DNA of 64,000 nucleotides, from NCBI GenBank assembly GCA_944321505.1, contig CALULN010000003.1, forward strand, positions 62,001-126,000, written 5' to 3'. Numbering within the stretch: position 1 is the first letter of the stretch; every line of letters begins with the position of its first letter. Below are positions 25,493-33,824 of this stretch, piece by piece. The notes beneath the pieces are model-generated. The model had not been told where the DNA came from and searched no databases. It worked only from the letters and a program-made list of their open reading frames with translations. Source of the stretch: Candidatus Methanomethylophilaceae archaeon. Its GTDB lineage: Archaea; Thermoplasmatota; Thermoplasmata; Methanomassiliicoccales; Methanomethylophilaceae. A program made the position numbers and the translations under genes.

Positions 25493-25540
25493 CGTTTATG
25501 GATTGATAGCCTGTCGGACCGACGTCTGACGGTGGGATGC

Positions 25541-26515
25541 ATGAATTACAGGAGGAAGGGCCGCAGCCTGAACCTCGGCAAGTCCGCCGCGAAAGCGATG
25601 GACACAGCCATAGGCAACGGGTCCAACAGCTTCTACGATCCGAAGTCCGGACTGTTCCTGCTCTTCGTGCTGGCACTGGTGCTCTGGTGGATCATACCGC
25701 TGGGGCAGATGGTTGCTGGGTACGTGGGAGGCAGGAGGGCCGGCAGCATGTCCAGAGGACTCGCCGTGGCCACAGCCGGCAGCGCGATCCTCATCGGCCT
25801 GTCGCTGGTCGTCACCGCAGGCGCCGAATGGCTGCTGTCGCTGCAGAACGTGCAGGACTTCATAGCCTCCACGGTGCCGTCCGCATCCGATTGGATCACG
25901 TCCCTCGGCGAATACATGTCCGGGTTCGCAGGCATATCCTCTGGCTCTGTGACCATCGCCGCCGGGGACTTCGTCATGATGGGCGTCTTCGCTATCGTCG
26001 GAGGCGCCATGGCGAACCAGTCCCGCAAGGAGATGTCCATCATCGTCGGCCACGCTCTGAGGGAGGGCGCCCCGAAGCCCCCGAGGTCCGCCAGGGCGGC
26101 CATGGAGGGCAGGCAGCTGGGGTTCGGGACCTACGCCGACTACACGGCGCTGACGGTCAACTCCACCGCCGGCACCGAGGCCCGGTCGCAGGAGAAGCCC
26201 GCTCCCGTGCAGCCGAAGCCCAAACGCGCGGAGGTCACCGCCACCACGGCCGCCGCCGTGACCGCTTCTGTGACGCCCACATCATCCCTAGCGGCCGCCA
26301 CCGCGACGGTCTCCGTCCCGGTGCCCGGACCCGCCAAACCCGAGGCGGAGAAGGCGGCTCCGAAGAAGGCTCCCGAACCGGCGCCGGCCAAGGCGGAGGA
26401 GCCCGCCCCCGAGGAGGCTCCCAAAGAGCCCGAGGCCGCGGACGACAGGATCCCCCCGCAGGAGACCCAGACGCAGCAGCCCCATGCGGCGGCGGACGAT
26501 TTCGAGTACCTCTGA
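25541..26515 (+). CDS. Membrane protein with Pro/Ala/Glu-rich tail, unknown function
   Basis: Not recognised. Chosen start ATG at 25541 gives 324 residues. A basic N-terminus precedes hydrophobic segments at about 37-61, 73-95 and 143-158. The Gly-rich stretch MVAGYVGGRRAG follows the first. From about residue 175 the chain becomes a low-complexity tail rich in Ala, Pro, Glu and Lys, ending in DDFEYL. The layout suggests a small membrane anchor with a long disordered cytoplasmic extension. An in-frame extension upstream of the TATA box was excluded. Confidence 0.6.
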   Translation: MNYRRKGRSLNLGKSAAKAMDTAIGNGSNSFYDPKSGLFLLFVLALVLWWIIPLGQMVAGYVGGRRAGSMSRGLAVATAGSAILIGLSLVVTAGAEWLLSLQNVQDFIASTVPSASDWITSLGEYMSGFAGISSGSVTIAAGDFVMMGVFAIVGGAMANQSRKEMSIIVGHALREGAPKPPRSARAAMEGRQLGFGTYADYTALTVNSTAGTEARSQEKPAPVQPKPKRAEVTATTAAAVTASVTPTSSLAAATATVSVPVPGPAKPEAEKAAPKKAPEPAPAKAEEPAPEEAPKEPEAADDRIPPQETQTQQPHAAADDFEYL

Positions 26516-26571
26516 ACGTCAGGTCCGCTCATGCGCTACAGCCCATGCGCGTGCGCGTGTCCTACAACGCT

Positions 26572-26579
26572 ATTTTATA
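26572..26579 (+). promoter_or_regulatory. TATA box for the TFS-PCNA operon
   Basis: ATTTTATA lies 36-43 bases before the TTG start of TFS. A 17-base alternating purine-pyrimidine tract (26544-26560) lies immediately upstream. Confidence 0.5.
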
Positions 26580-26601
26580 GTACCAATCCATCGCCGCAGA
26601 C

Positions 26602-26610
26602 AGAGGATGA
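26602..26610 (+). promoter_or_regulatory. Ribosome binding site deciding the TTG start of TFS
   Basis: AGAGGATGA ends 4 bases before the TTG at 26615. It supports a short leader and a non-ATG start that gives the expected N-terminal zinc ribbon. Confidence 0.5.
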
Positions 26611-26614
26611 TAGA

Positions 26615-26911
26615 TTGTTTTGCGAATGCGGTTCAATGATGTTCCCCAAGGGCGGGAAGTACGTCTGCAACCAGTGCGGGAAGGAGAAGGAGATCGGCTC
26701 CGGAGGGGAGCGCTTCACCACCAACGCCAAGACCAAGGAGACGGCAGTCATCTCCGACAACGTGGCGACCCTGCCCAAGACGCGCATCATCTGCCCCGAG
26801 TGCGGCAACACGGAGGCCTACTTCGTCATCAGGCAGACCAGGTCTGCGGATGAGCCGGAGACCCGCATATACCGCTGCTGCAAGTGCAACCACTCCTGGA
26901 GAGAGTACTGA
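26615..26911 (+). CDS. tfs: Transcription factor S (TFIIS-like cleavage factor)
   Basis: Stimulates RNA cleavage by stalled archaeal RNA polymerase, 98 residues. The N-terminal zinc ribbon uses FCECGSMM and YVCNQCGK. The C-terminal TFIIS-type ribbon uses CPECGNTEAYF and YRCCKCNHSWREY. The catalytic acidic pair is in RSADEPETR. Start TTG at 26615 was chosen because it begins exactly at the first Cys pair and has AGAGGATGA upstream; longer readings add unrelated residues. PCNA follows 12 bases later. Confidence 0.93.
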   Translation: MFCECGSMMFPKGGKYVCNQCGKEKEIGSGGERFTTNAKTKETAVISDNVATLPKTRIICPECGNTEAYFVIRQTRSADEPETRIYRCCKCNHSWREY

Positions 26912-26923
26912 GGAGGTCCCGAG

Positions 26924-27661
26924 ATGCTTAAGGCAGAGCTCAGAGCCGATACCCTGAAGGGTCTGGTAAACATAATCTCCACCCTGGTGGACGAGGTCAA
27001 GTTCACGGTCACCCCCGAGGGCATGTCCCTCAAGGCGGTGGACCCCGCTCACGTGGCGATGATCGAGCTCAACGTGGGCAAGGACGCCTTCGCCTCATAC
27101 GAGGCGGACGAGACCGAGCTGGGCGTGGACCTCGACAAGGTGAAGGACGTTCTCAAGCTCGCATCCTCCGGGGACACCATCGCCATGGAGCAGGACCCCG
27201 AGCGCGGAAGGCTCGTCTTCAAGGTGGGCAACATCACCCGCCGCATGAATCTCCTGGACACGGCCACCATGTCGGTGCCCAAGGTCCCCCAACTGCAGCT
27301 GGCGGCGGCCGTCGAGCTGCCCGCATCCGAGCTCCAGCGCGGGATAAAGGCTTCCGAGTCCATATCCGACCACATCACGCTGGTCGCCGATGCCGACCTC
27401 TTCGAGCTGAAGTGCGAAGGGGACACCGACTCCGCGGACCTGGCCATGTCGCCTTCCGACACCGTCAGCATCGAGGCGCCCTCCAGGGTCGCCAGCACAT
27501 TCCCCCTCGACTACTTCTCCAACCTCATGAAGGCCATCCCCGCGGAGACCACCGTGAGGCTGGAGCTGGACGTGGACTACCCCGTCAAGGTCGTGTTCGG
27601 CATCGCCGACGGCAGGGGCACCGTGAGGTACCTCCTGGCGCCGAGGATCGAGAACGACTGA
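26924..27661 (+). CDS. pcn: DNA polymerase sliding clamp PCNA
   Basis: Ring-forming processivity factor, 245 residues, the normal archaeal length. Family features are ADTLKGLVNIISTLVDEVKF, GMSLKAVDPAHVAMIEL and the interdomain loop region. YLLAPRIEND closes the C-terminus. TFS-PCNA adjacency is common in archaea. The stop TGA merges with the GAGGTG ribosome binding site of the transketolase gene. Confidence 0.96.
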   Translation: MLKAELRADTLKGLVNIISTLVDEVKFTVTPEGMSLKAVDPAHVAMIELNVGKDAFASYEADETELGVDLDKVKDVLKLASSGDTIAMEQDPERGRLVFKVGNITRRMNLLDTATMSVPKVPQLQLAAAVELPASELQRGIKASESISDHITLVADADLFELKCEGDTDSADLAMSPSDTVSIEAPSRVASTFPLDYFSNLMKAIPAETTVRLELDVDYPVKVVFGIADGRGTVRYLLAPRIEND

Positions 27662-27668
27662 GGTGCCC

Positions 27669-28493
27669 ATGCCCCTCTCGCCAGCAGAGCTCAAGCGCAA
27701 GGCCGACCTCCTGAGGCTGCACGTCATCGAGATGACCACCGCGGCGGGGTCCGGCCATCCCGGCGGCTCACTGTCCGCCGCCGACCTCATGGCCGTGCTC
27801 TACTTCAGGGTGATGAGGCACGATCCCGGGAACCCGGCCTGGGAGGACCGCGACCGCTTCGTGCTGTCCAAGGGCCACGTGGCGCCGGTGCTGTACGCCG
27901 CATTGGCGGAATCCGGCTACTTCCCGACGGAGGAGCTCCTGACCCTGCGCAAACTGGGCTCCAGGCTCCAGGGCCACCCCGTCCGCGGGAAGCTCCCCGG
28001 AGTGGAGATGTCCACCGGGTCGCTGGGGCAGGGACTCAGCATGTCCTGCGGGATCGCCCTCGCTGGCAAGATGGACGGCAGGGACTACAACGTGTACTGC
28101 CTGCTGGGGGACGGCGAGCTCCAGAGCGGCCAGAACTACGAGGCCATGATGTTCGCATCCGCCAAGGGGCTGGACAATCTGATCGCCTTCGTCGACAGGA
28201 ACCGTCTCCAGATCGAGGGCGACACCGAGAAGGTCATGCCCCTGGATCCGCTTCCCGACAAGTGGCTGGCATTCGGCTGGGACGTGTTCGAGGTGGACGG
28301 CCACAACATAGAGCAGATAATCGGCGCCATCGAGGAGGCCAAGCGCTCGGAGTCTCCCAGCGTCATAATCATGAACACGGTGAAGGGCAAAGGCGTGTCC
28401 TTCATGGAGAACCAGGCCGGATTCCACGGAAGGGCCTGCAAGCCCGAGGAGTACGAGCAGGCCGTCAGAGAGCTGAAGGAGGCGCTGGAATGA
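27669..28493 (+). CDS. tktN: Transketolase, N-terminal subunit
   Basis: Thiamine-diphosphate-binding half of a split transketolase, 274 residues. Conserved parts are GSGHPGGSLSAADLMAVLYF, LSKGHVAPVLYAAL, SLGQGLSMSCGIAL and GDGELQSGQNYEA (the ThDP/Mg motif GDG). The ATG at 27669 follows GAGGTG by four bases. A GTG at 27663 would place the start inside that ribosome binding site. It overlaps the C-terminal subunit gene by ATGA. Splitting into two genes is normal in archaea. Confidence 0.94.
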   Translation: MPLSPAELKRKADLLRLHVIEMTTAAGSGHPGGSLSAADLMAVLYFRVMRHDPGNPAWEDRDRFVLSKGHVAPVLYAALAESGYFPTEELLTLRKLGSRLQGHPVRGKLPGVEMSTGSLGQGLSMSCGIALAGKMDGRDYNVYCLLGDGELQSGQNYEAMMFASAKGLDNLIAFVDRNRLQIEGDTEKVMPLDPLPDKWLAFGWDVFEVDGHNIEQIIGAIEEAKRSESPSVIIMNTVKGKGVSFMENQAGFHGRACKPEEYEQAVRELKEALE

Positions 28494-29428
28494 AGAAGCT
28501 CGCCCAGAGGAACTACTACGGCAAGGCGCTGGCGAAGCTGGCGGAGACCAGAGAGGACGTGGTCGTCATCGACGCGGACCTGGCGGGATCCACCAAGACC
28601 AGCGAGTTCAGGAAGGTTGCCCCGGAGAGGTTCGTGGAGGCAGGCATCGCGGAGCAGGACATGATCGGCGTCGCTGCCGGTCTGGCTGCCTCCGGGAAGA
28701 CCGTGTTCGCATCCACTTTCGCAGTGTTCGCCACGGGGAGGTGCTGGGAGCAGATCAGGCTCGGATGCGCCTACCCCAAGCTGAACGTCAAGATCGTGTC
28801 CACCCACTGCGGCATCAGCGTGGGCGCTGACGGGGCGTCCCACCAGGCCCTGGAGGACATATCCATAATGAGGTCGCTGCCCAACATGACCGTCATCTCG
28901 CCCGCGGATGCCTATGAAGCCTACGCGGCGACGCTGGCATTGGCGGACTGCAAAGGCCCCTGCTACATGAGGCTGGGCCGCGCCGACGTCCCCGTCCTGT
29001 TCGACGAGGACGTGGGGTTCGAGATAGGCAGGGCGCGCAGGATGCGTTCCGGCAGCGATGTGTCGCTGATCGGCACCGGCCAGATGGTCAGCCTCTGCCT
29101 GGATGCCGCCGATATGCTGGAATCCGAGGGCATATCCGCGGATGTCATCAACATGAGCACCATCAAGCCCCTGGACGGCGCCGCGGTGATGGAGTCCGTG
29201 TCCAAGACCGGGTGCGCGGTGACGGCGGAGGAGCACAGCGTCATCGGAGGGCTGGGGTCGGCGGTGGCCGAGCTGCTGTCCGAGAACATGCCCGCCCCCG
29301 TGGTGCGCATAGGGACCAGGGACACATTCGGCGAGTCCGGGGATCCGGACCAACTGTTCAGGAAATACGGGCTGACGGCGGAGGACATAGCCGCCGCGGC
29401 CAGGAAATCAATCAGCATGAGGGAGTGA
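28490..29428 (+). CDS. tktC: Transketolase, C-terminal subunit
   Basis: Pyrimidine-binding and C-terminal domains of the split transketolase, 312 residues. [34 protein letters not shown] (the Glu that activates ThDP) and [20 protein letters not shown] are diagnostic. Start ATG overlaps the stop of tktN (ATGA). Transaldolase follows 4 bases later, so these genes supply the non-oxidative pentose phosphate pathway for ribose and erythrose phosphates. Confidence 0.95.
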   Translation: MKKLAQRNYYGKALAKLAETREDVVVIDADLAGSTKTSEFRKVAPERFVEAGIAEQDMIGVAAGLAASGKTVFASTFAVFATGRCWEQIRLGCAYPKLNVKIVSTHCGISVGADGASHQALEDISIMRSLPNMTVISPADAYEAYAATLALADCKGPCYMRLGRADVPVLFDEDVGFEIGRARRMRSGSDVSLIGTGQMVSLCLDAADMLESEGISADVINMSTIKPLDGAAVMESVSKTGCAVTAEEHSVIGGLGSAVAELLSENMPAPVVRIGTRDTFGESGDPDQLFRKYGLTAEDIAAAARKSISMRE

Positions 29429-29432
29429 GCGG

Positions 29433-30080
29433 ATGAAGATATTCATTGACACAGCCAACATAGACAGGATCAGGGAGATCAACGACTGGGGCATCCTCGA
29501 CGGTGTCACCACCAACCCCAGCCTCATCGCCAAGGAGGGCAAGGACCTCAGGACCATCGTCACCGAGATCTCCAAGATCGTCGACGGCCCCATATCGGCG
29601 GAGGTCATGTCCATGGACGCCGAGGGCATGGTGAAGGAGGGGCTGGAGCTCTCTAAGATCCACCCTAACATCAACATCAAGCTGCCCATGTGCATCGAGT
29701 CCCTGAAGGCCACCAAGATCCTGTCGTCGAAGGGCATCAAGGTCAACATGACACTCATCTTCTCCGCACAGCAGGCTCTGCTGGCGGCCAAGGCGGGTGC
29801 GGCCTTCGTCTCCCCCTTCGTGGGCAGGCTGGACGACATCGGCATGGACGGGACGGCCCTCCTCACGGAGATCTCCACCATATTCAACAACTACGGGATA
29901 ACCACCGAGATCATCGCCGCGTCCATCAGGAACCCCATCCACGTCTCCATGGCGGCGCTGGCGGGATGCGACATCGCCACCATCCCCTACGACGTCCTCA
30001 AGCAGATGATCTCGCACCCGAAGACCACCGAGGGCATCGAGAAGTTCATCGCCGATTACAACAGGTCCAAGGGCAACTGA
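29433..30080 (+). CDS. tal: Transaldolase (short TalC/MipB type)
   Basis: Schiff-base aldolase family, 215 residues, the short form related to fructose-6-phosphate aldolase. N-terminus [16 protein letters not shown], then [14 protein letters not shown]. The Schiff-base Lys lies in [28 protein letters not shown] and [11 protein letters not shown] follow. Whether it acts as transaldolase or fructose-6-phosphate aldolase cannot be decided by eye. Its operon position after transketolase favours transaldolase. Confidence 0.92.
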   Translation: MKIFIDTANIDRIREINDWGILDGVTTNPSLIAKEGKDLRTIVTEISKIVDGPISAEVMSMDAEGMVKEGLELSKIHPNINIKLPMCIESLKATKILSSKGIKVNMTLIFSAQQALLAAKAGAAFVSPFVGRLDDIGMDGTALLTEISTIFNNYGITTEIIAASIRNPIHVSMAALAGCDIATIPYDVLKQMISHPKTTEGIEKFIADYNRSKGN

Positions 30081-30087
30081 GGTCGGC

Positions 30088-31236
30088 ATGCCCTCGGCAC
30101 TGGTGGTTGGGGGCGGGCCGGCCGGCAGCATGTCCGCGGCGGCGCTGGCCAGGTTCTCCGACGTCACCGTGCTGGAGGACCATCCCGAGCCCGGGGTCCC
30201 GATGGAGTGCACGGGGCTGGTGTCCCCGGAGGCCCTCCGCCTCCTGGACGCCCGTCCGGACATCTACAACAGCTTCAGCATCCTCAACGTGGTCTTCCCC
30301 TCCGGTCGCAGGGTGACGTTCGACTGCGGGGAGGTGAAGGCCCATCTGATCGACAGGGCAGGCCTCGACAGGATGCTGGCGGAGAGGGCGGAGGATGCAG
30401 GTGCCAGATTCATATACGGCGCCAGAGCAGAGTCGCTGTCGGCGGGGGACGGCGTCAGGGTCCGCACAGCTTCCGGCGGGGAGTTCTCCGCCGATCTCCT
30501 GGTCGGTGCGGACGGTCAGTCGTCGAAGGTCCGCCGTCTGACCGGTGCATCCCCCAGGCGCTACGTCCGCGGCATTCAGCACGACATACGCCACAGGATG
30601 GATTCGCAGGACTCCATCGATGTGTTCCTCGGTTCGGATGTCGCACCCGGGTTCTTCGCATGGATGATCCCCTTCGGGGACAGGACCCGCATCGGCCTCT
30701 GCGCATCCATGGATGCGCCCCTCCCCTCCGAGCTGCTGAGGAATCTGAAGTCCCGTACCGGCACCTCCGATTCGGAGGTGGTTTCCAAATCATCCGGGAA
30801 GATCCCTCTGGGTCTCCGCGGACGCACCTTCGCCGACAGGGTGATGCTGATCGGCGACGCCGCCTCCCAGGTGAAGCCCGTGTCCGGCGGCGGCCTGTAT
30901 CCGATAGCCAGAGCCGTACCGCATCTGGCACAGACAGCCGAGGCCGCATTCGCAGCCGGGGACCTGTCCGCGCGCTCCCTCTCGCCCTACGAGAGGGCAT
31001 GGAGGAGGGACCTGCGCGGGGAGCTGAGGACGGGCATGATGCTCCGCATGATGTACGGCAACCTGACAGACGGCGACCTGGACCGCGTGGCCGGCGAGGT
31101 GGACGACGACAGGGTCCGCGAGATGGTGAGGTCGGTGTCCATAGACAGCACCGCGGACCTGTTCCGCATGGCGATGAGGAGTCCCAGGCTGGCTATGCGT
31201 GCGCTGCCGTTCATAGCCCGGGGGCTGGTCCCCTGA
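30088..31236 (+). CDS. Geranylgeranyl reductase family flavoprotein
   Basis: FAD-dependent oxidoreductase of 382 residues. The dinucleotide-binding motif VVGGGPAGSMSA is at the N-terminus. LVGADGQSSKVRRL and MLIGDAASQVKPVSGGGLY are the second and third FAD motifs. It belongs to the family that saturates isoprenoid chains, but a closer match to the archaeol pathway is the gene at 56806, which sits beside a prenyl synthase. This one may act on another isoprenoid such as a quinone or dolichol. GAGGT four bases before the ATG. Confidence 0.8.
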   Translation: MPSALVVGGGPAGSMSAAALARFSDVTVLEDHPEPGVPMECTGLVSPEALRLLDARPDIYNSFSILNVVFPSGRRVTFDCGEVKAHLIDRAGLDRMLAERAEDAGARFIYGARAESLSAGDGVRVRTASGGEFSADLLVGADGQSSKVRRLTGASPRRYVRGIQHDIRHRMDSQDSIDVFLGSDVAPGFFAWMIPFGDRTRIGLCASMDAPLPSELLRNLKSRTGTSDSEVVSKSSGKIPLGLRGRTFADRVMLIGDAASQVKPVSGGGLYPIARAVPHLAQTAEAAFAAGDLSARSLSPYERAWRRDLRGELRTGMMLRMMYGNLTDGDLDRVAGEVDDDRVREMVRSVSIDSTADLFRMAMRSPRLAMRALPFIARGLVP

Positions 31237-32246
31237 GGCTCGCAAGGGTCCCCTCCTCGGAGGCGGCCGAACGTATACCGGAGATGATGCGCTCCGGGAT
31301 GGTGGACAGGCACGCCAAGATCTCCAAGGACGGGAGTTACCGTCTGGTGCCGCTCCTGGAGGGCAGGGACGCCGATGCGGAGTCCATGGGCTTCGAGGTG
31401 GTGGACGGCACCGCCCATTCCCGCTATAGGGTGCCTCCCCAGCAGCGCATCGCCGAGGCGCTGAGCGATCTCCCGGAGGATGTGAGGTCGAGGCTCCCGA
31501 TGAAGTGGGAGCATGTGGGGTCCATCCTGATCATACGTCTGGACCGTTCCGCGGACCCGTATCTCGAACGCATCGGGAAGGTCTACGCCTCCGAGGTGGG
31601 TGCCTCCACCGTCTGCGTGGACCGCGGAGGGGTCTCCGGGGAGTACCGCCGGCCGGAGATGGAGGTCATATTCGGGACGGAGACCGAATCCACCCGTCTG
31701 GAGAACGGGATACTGTACAGGTTCGATGTGACCAAGGTGATGTTCGCCTCCGGGAATGTTGACGAGCGGGAGCGGATGAAGTCCATGGACTGCACCGGGG
31801 AGACGGTGGTGGACATGTTCGCGGGGATAGGCTACTTCACTCTGCCTCTGGCCAAGTTCTCCGGGGCGGAGAAGGTGATCGCCTGCGAGAAGAACCCGGA
31901 TTCGTACGCTTTCCTGGCAGGGAACATAGAGCTCAACGGACTGGAGGGGCGGGTGGAGCCCGTGCTCGGGGACAATCGGAACCTTCCGGAGGGCAACTAC
32001 GCCGACAGGGTGCTGATGGGGTACGTGCAGACCACATCTTCCTTCCTCCCCAAGGCGCTGAGGATCGTGAGGAGCGGAGGGATCATACACTATCATGACA
32101 CGTTCCCGGTGGACTGCTATATGGAGCGCATCCGTCAGATCTTCGACGAGGCCTGCCCGGGAGGATACGAGATCATAGGTGTGCGGGAGGTGAAATCCTT
32201 CGCACCAGCCATCTCCCATTACGTCGCCGACGTGAGGATCAGCTGA
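31233..32246 (+). CDS. taw2: tRNA-Phe wyosine aminocarboxypropyltransferase (TYW2/Taw2)
   Basis: SAM-dependent enzyme that adds an aminocarboxypropyl group in wyosine synthesis at tRNA-Phe G37, 337 residues from the start used. The Rossmann fold has VVDMFAGIGYFTLPLAKF. The segment GDNRNLPEG and MGYVQTT with IIHYHDTFP separate it from the paralogue Trm5. Family alignment by memory requires RLARVPSSEAAERIPEMM at the N-terminus, and the only codon just before it is CTG at 31233, overlapping the upstream stop (CTGA). A conventional ATG at 31284 would remove 17 conserved residues. The 3' end overlaps the convergent gene by 8 bases. Confidence 0.8.
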   Translation: MRLARVPSSEAAERIPEMMRSGMVDRHAKISKDGSYRLVPLLEGRDADAESMGFEVVDGTAHSRYRVPPQQRIAEALSDLPEDVRSRLPMKWEHVGSILIIRLDRSADPYLERIGKVYASEVGASTVCVDRGGVSGEYRRPEMEVIFGTETESTRLENGILYRFDVTKVMFASGNVDERERMKSMDCTGETVVDMFAGIGYFTLPLAKFSGAEKVIACEKNPDSYAFLAGNIELNGLEGRVEPVLGDNRNLPEGNYADRVLMGYVQTTSSFLPKALRIVRSGGIIHYHDTFPVDCYMERIRQIFDEACPGGYEIIGVREVKSFAPAISHYVADVRIS

Positions 32247-33741
32247 CCGATTCGCCGCATCCGGTGGCGGTCAGGAGCGTGTTCATCCTGTCCGCGTAGT
32301 TCCCTGCGTCCGATTCCATGACGTTCCTGACGAAGGGGACCAGGAACTCCGCCAGGTCCGCCTCCTCCGCCGTGGTCTTCACGGTGTCCGGCGAGTCGCC
32401 GACGGCGATGGCGAAGGCCTTGGCCATGGCCCTTGCCCGGTACTCGCGGGGAGGGTTCTTCTCCAGTTCGCTCCTGAGCAGCGGGAACCCGCCGGCCTTG
32501 GCCGCCTTGACGTACCCGTCCGCCAGCTTCCCGACCGGGCCCATATGCCTGAAGGCGGGCAGGGACTTCACCACATCCTTGGAGATCTCCATCCTCTCGG
32601 CGTCCTTCAGCACCGACAGGGGGTTCTTCTTGGAGACGTCCCCCAGCGCCTCGGCGGTCTCCTCCGAGGTGAACGCCGACAGTATGCCGCCGTAGGACGA
32701 CTCCCAGATGGAGGACAGCGCCTCCGAGGCCCGGGGGGTCTGGATGACGATGGACTCGCAGGCGTCCGGCAGGTATGCGGACAGCGCCCTCATTTCTATG
32801 TCCTCTCCTCTGAGGTCGCCGAGGAACCTCTCCAGGTCGGAGCCGTAGTTCTCCGCTCCGATGATGTATGCGGATGTGCCGCTGCTCCTCAGGTCCCCAA
32901 GTTTGGATCTGAGGACCTCGGACAGCAGCCCGGCGTCGCCGATCTTCCCAAAGGCGTACTCCTTGACCTTCTCGGGAGGGACCTCCTCCGTCTCCAGCTC
33001 CTTTCCGGAGCCGTAGTTGTGCTCGATGCGGACATCGAAGTCCCCGAGGGGGTCCACGGACACCAGTCTGGACACCAGGTGCTGCAGGGTGGACACATCT
33101 TTGCGTGCGCACTTCCTGCATATGCGGATCTCCTCGTTCGCCGACCTGACCCTTATGACCAGGGCGGACTCGGCGCCGTGGCCGCAGTCCAGGCCGTCCT
33201 CGGGGAACTGATAGGGGGTCTCCCAGAACGTGTCGTAGATGTAGTCCTCCGGCATGTTGGGGCGGTTGGAGCACACGAGGTCGTCTCCGAAGGAGTACAG
33301 GCAGAGCCCCTTCTTCTTGGCGAAGGCGTTGTAGAGGAACAGGCGCAGCTTCGGGTCGTTGTAGTGCTGGCAGCCGATCAGCTTGTCGTTGCCGACGGCG
33401 CCTCTGGGGACGTAGAGCACATCCTCGCCGGCGATTTTCGCGGTGGCGGTGTAGGGCACGCTGCCGTTGGCGTAGAGGGACGCCGTCCCGGCGTAGGCCT
33501 TGAAGATGTCGTCGGACCCTCTGGAGGCCATCTTCTCCAGGACCTCTGCGCTGCCTTTGTACTTCTCCAGCTTGGCGATGCGCTTGAAGGTCTTGTCGAA
33601 GTGGCACTTCCTGCAGTCGCCGGCGCATTTGGGCCTGAGTATCTCGGGGTCCGCCCACAGGTTCTTCGATCTCTCGAGGATGTCACCTTCCAGCCTCTTG
33701 CTGGTGCGGACGACGCCTCTGAATCTGACTCTCCGTCCCAT
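32239..33741 (-). CDS. Uncharacterised Cys-containing archaeal protein
   Basis: Function not recognised; possibly of the DUF530 type, which I cannot confirm. 500 residues, soluble. Cys motifs suggest metal sites: CAGDCRKCHFDK near the N-terminus, LDCGHG, and ICRKCARKD near residue 210. The rest is mixed alpha/beta with a mostly helical C-terminal half. ATG at 33741 preferred; a TTG at 33750 would add three residues. TATA box about 20 bases upstream. It is transcribed alone toward taw2 and overlaps its end. Confidence 0.65.
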   Translation of the reverse strand: MGRRVRFRGVVRTSKRLEGDILERSKNLWADPEILRPKCAGDCRKCHFDKTFKRIAKLEKYKGSAEVLEKMASRGSDDIFKAYAGTASLYANGSVPYTATAKIAGEDVLYVPRGAVGNDKLIGCQHYNDPKLRLFLYNAFAKKKGLCLYSFGDDLVCSNRPNMPEDYIYDTFWETPYQFPEDGLDCGHGAESALVIRVRSANEEIRICRKCARKDVSTLQHLVSRLVSVDPLGDFDVRIEHNYGSGKELETEEVPPEKVKEYAFGKIGDAGLLSEVLRSKLGDLRSSGTSAYIIGAENYGSDLERFLGDLRGEDIEMRALSAYLPDACESIVIQTPRASEALSSIWESSYGGILSAFTSEETAEALGDVSKKNPLSVLKDAERMEISKDVVKSLPAFRHMGPVGKLADGYVKAAKAGGFPLLRSELEKNPPREYRARAMAKAFAIAVGDSPDTVKTTAEEADLAEFLVPFVRNVMESDAGNYADRMNTLLTATGCGESVS

Positions 33742-33760
33742 GTGCGACAATCTGTGCGCG

Positions 33761-33770
33761 CATATTAAGG
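33761..33770 (-). promoter_or_regulatory. TATA box for the Cys-containing protein gene
   Basis: CCTTAATATG on the minus strand, about 20-29 bases before the ATG, consistent with a leaderless mRNA. Confidence 0.45.
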
Positions 33771-33824
33771 GGTATCGCGGACGGGCTTCGGAAGCGATTT
33801 ATCGCCGGCCCGGGATGGCGGTGC

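Noticed and set aside
25415-25540. 42-residue N-terminal extension of the Pro/Ala-tailed membrane protein
   Set aside because: It would run through the TATA box at 25485-25492; the ATG at 25541 lies at a normal distance downstream.
30207-31232. Upstream extension of the taw2 frame through the reductase gene
   Set aside because: The extension is an out-of-frame translation of the geranylgeranyl-reductase-like gene with Arg/Gly-rich nonsense composition; Taw2 similarity begins only at 31236.
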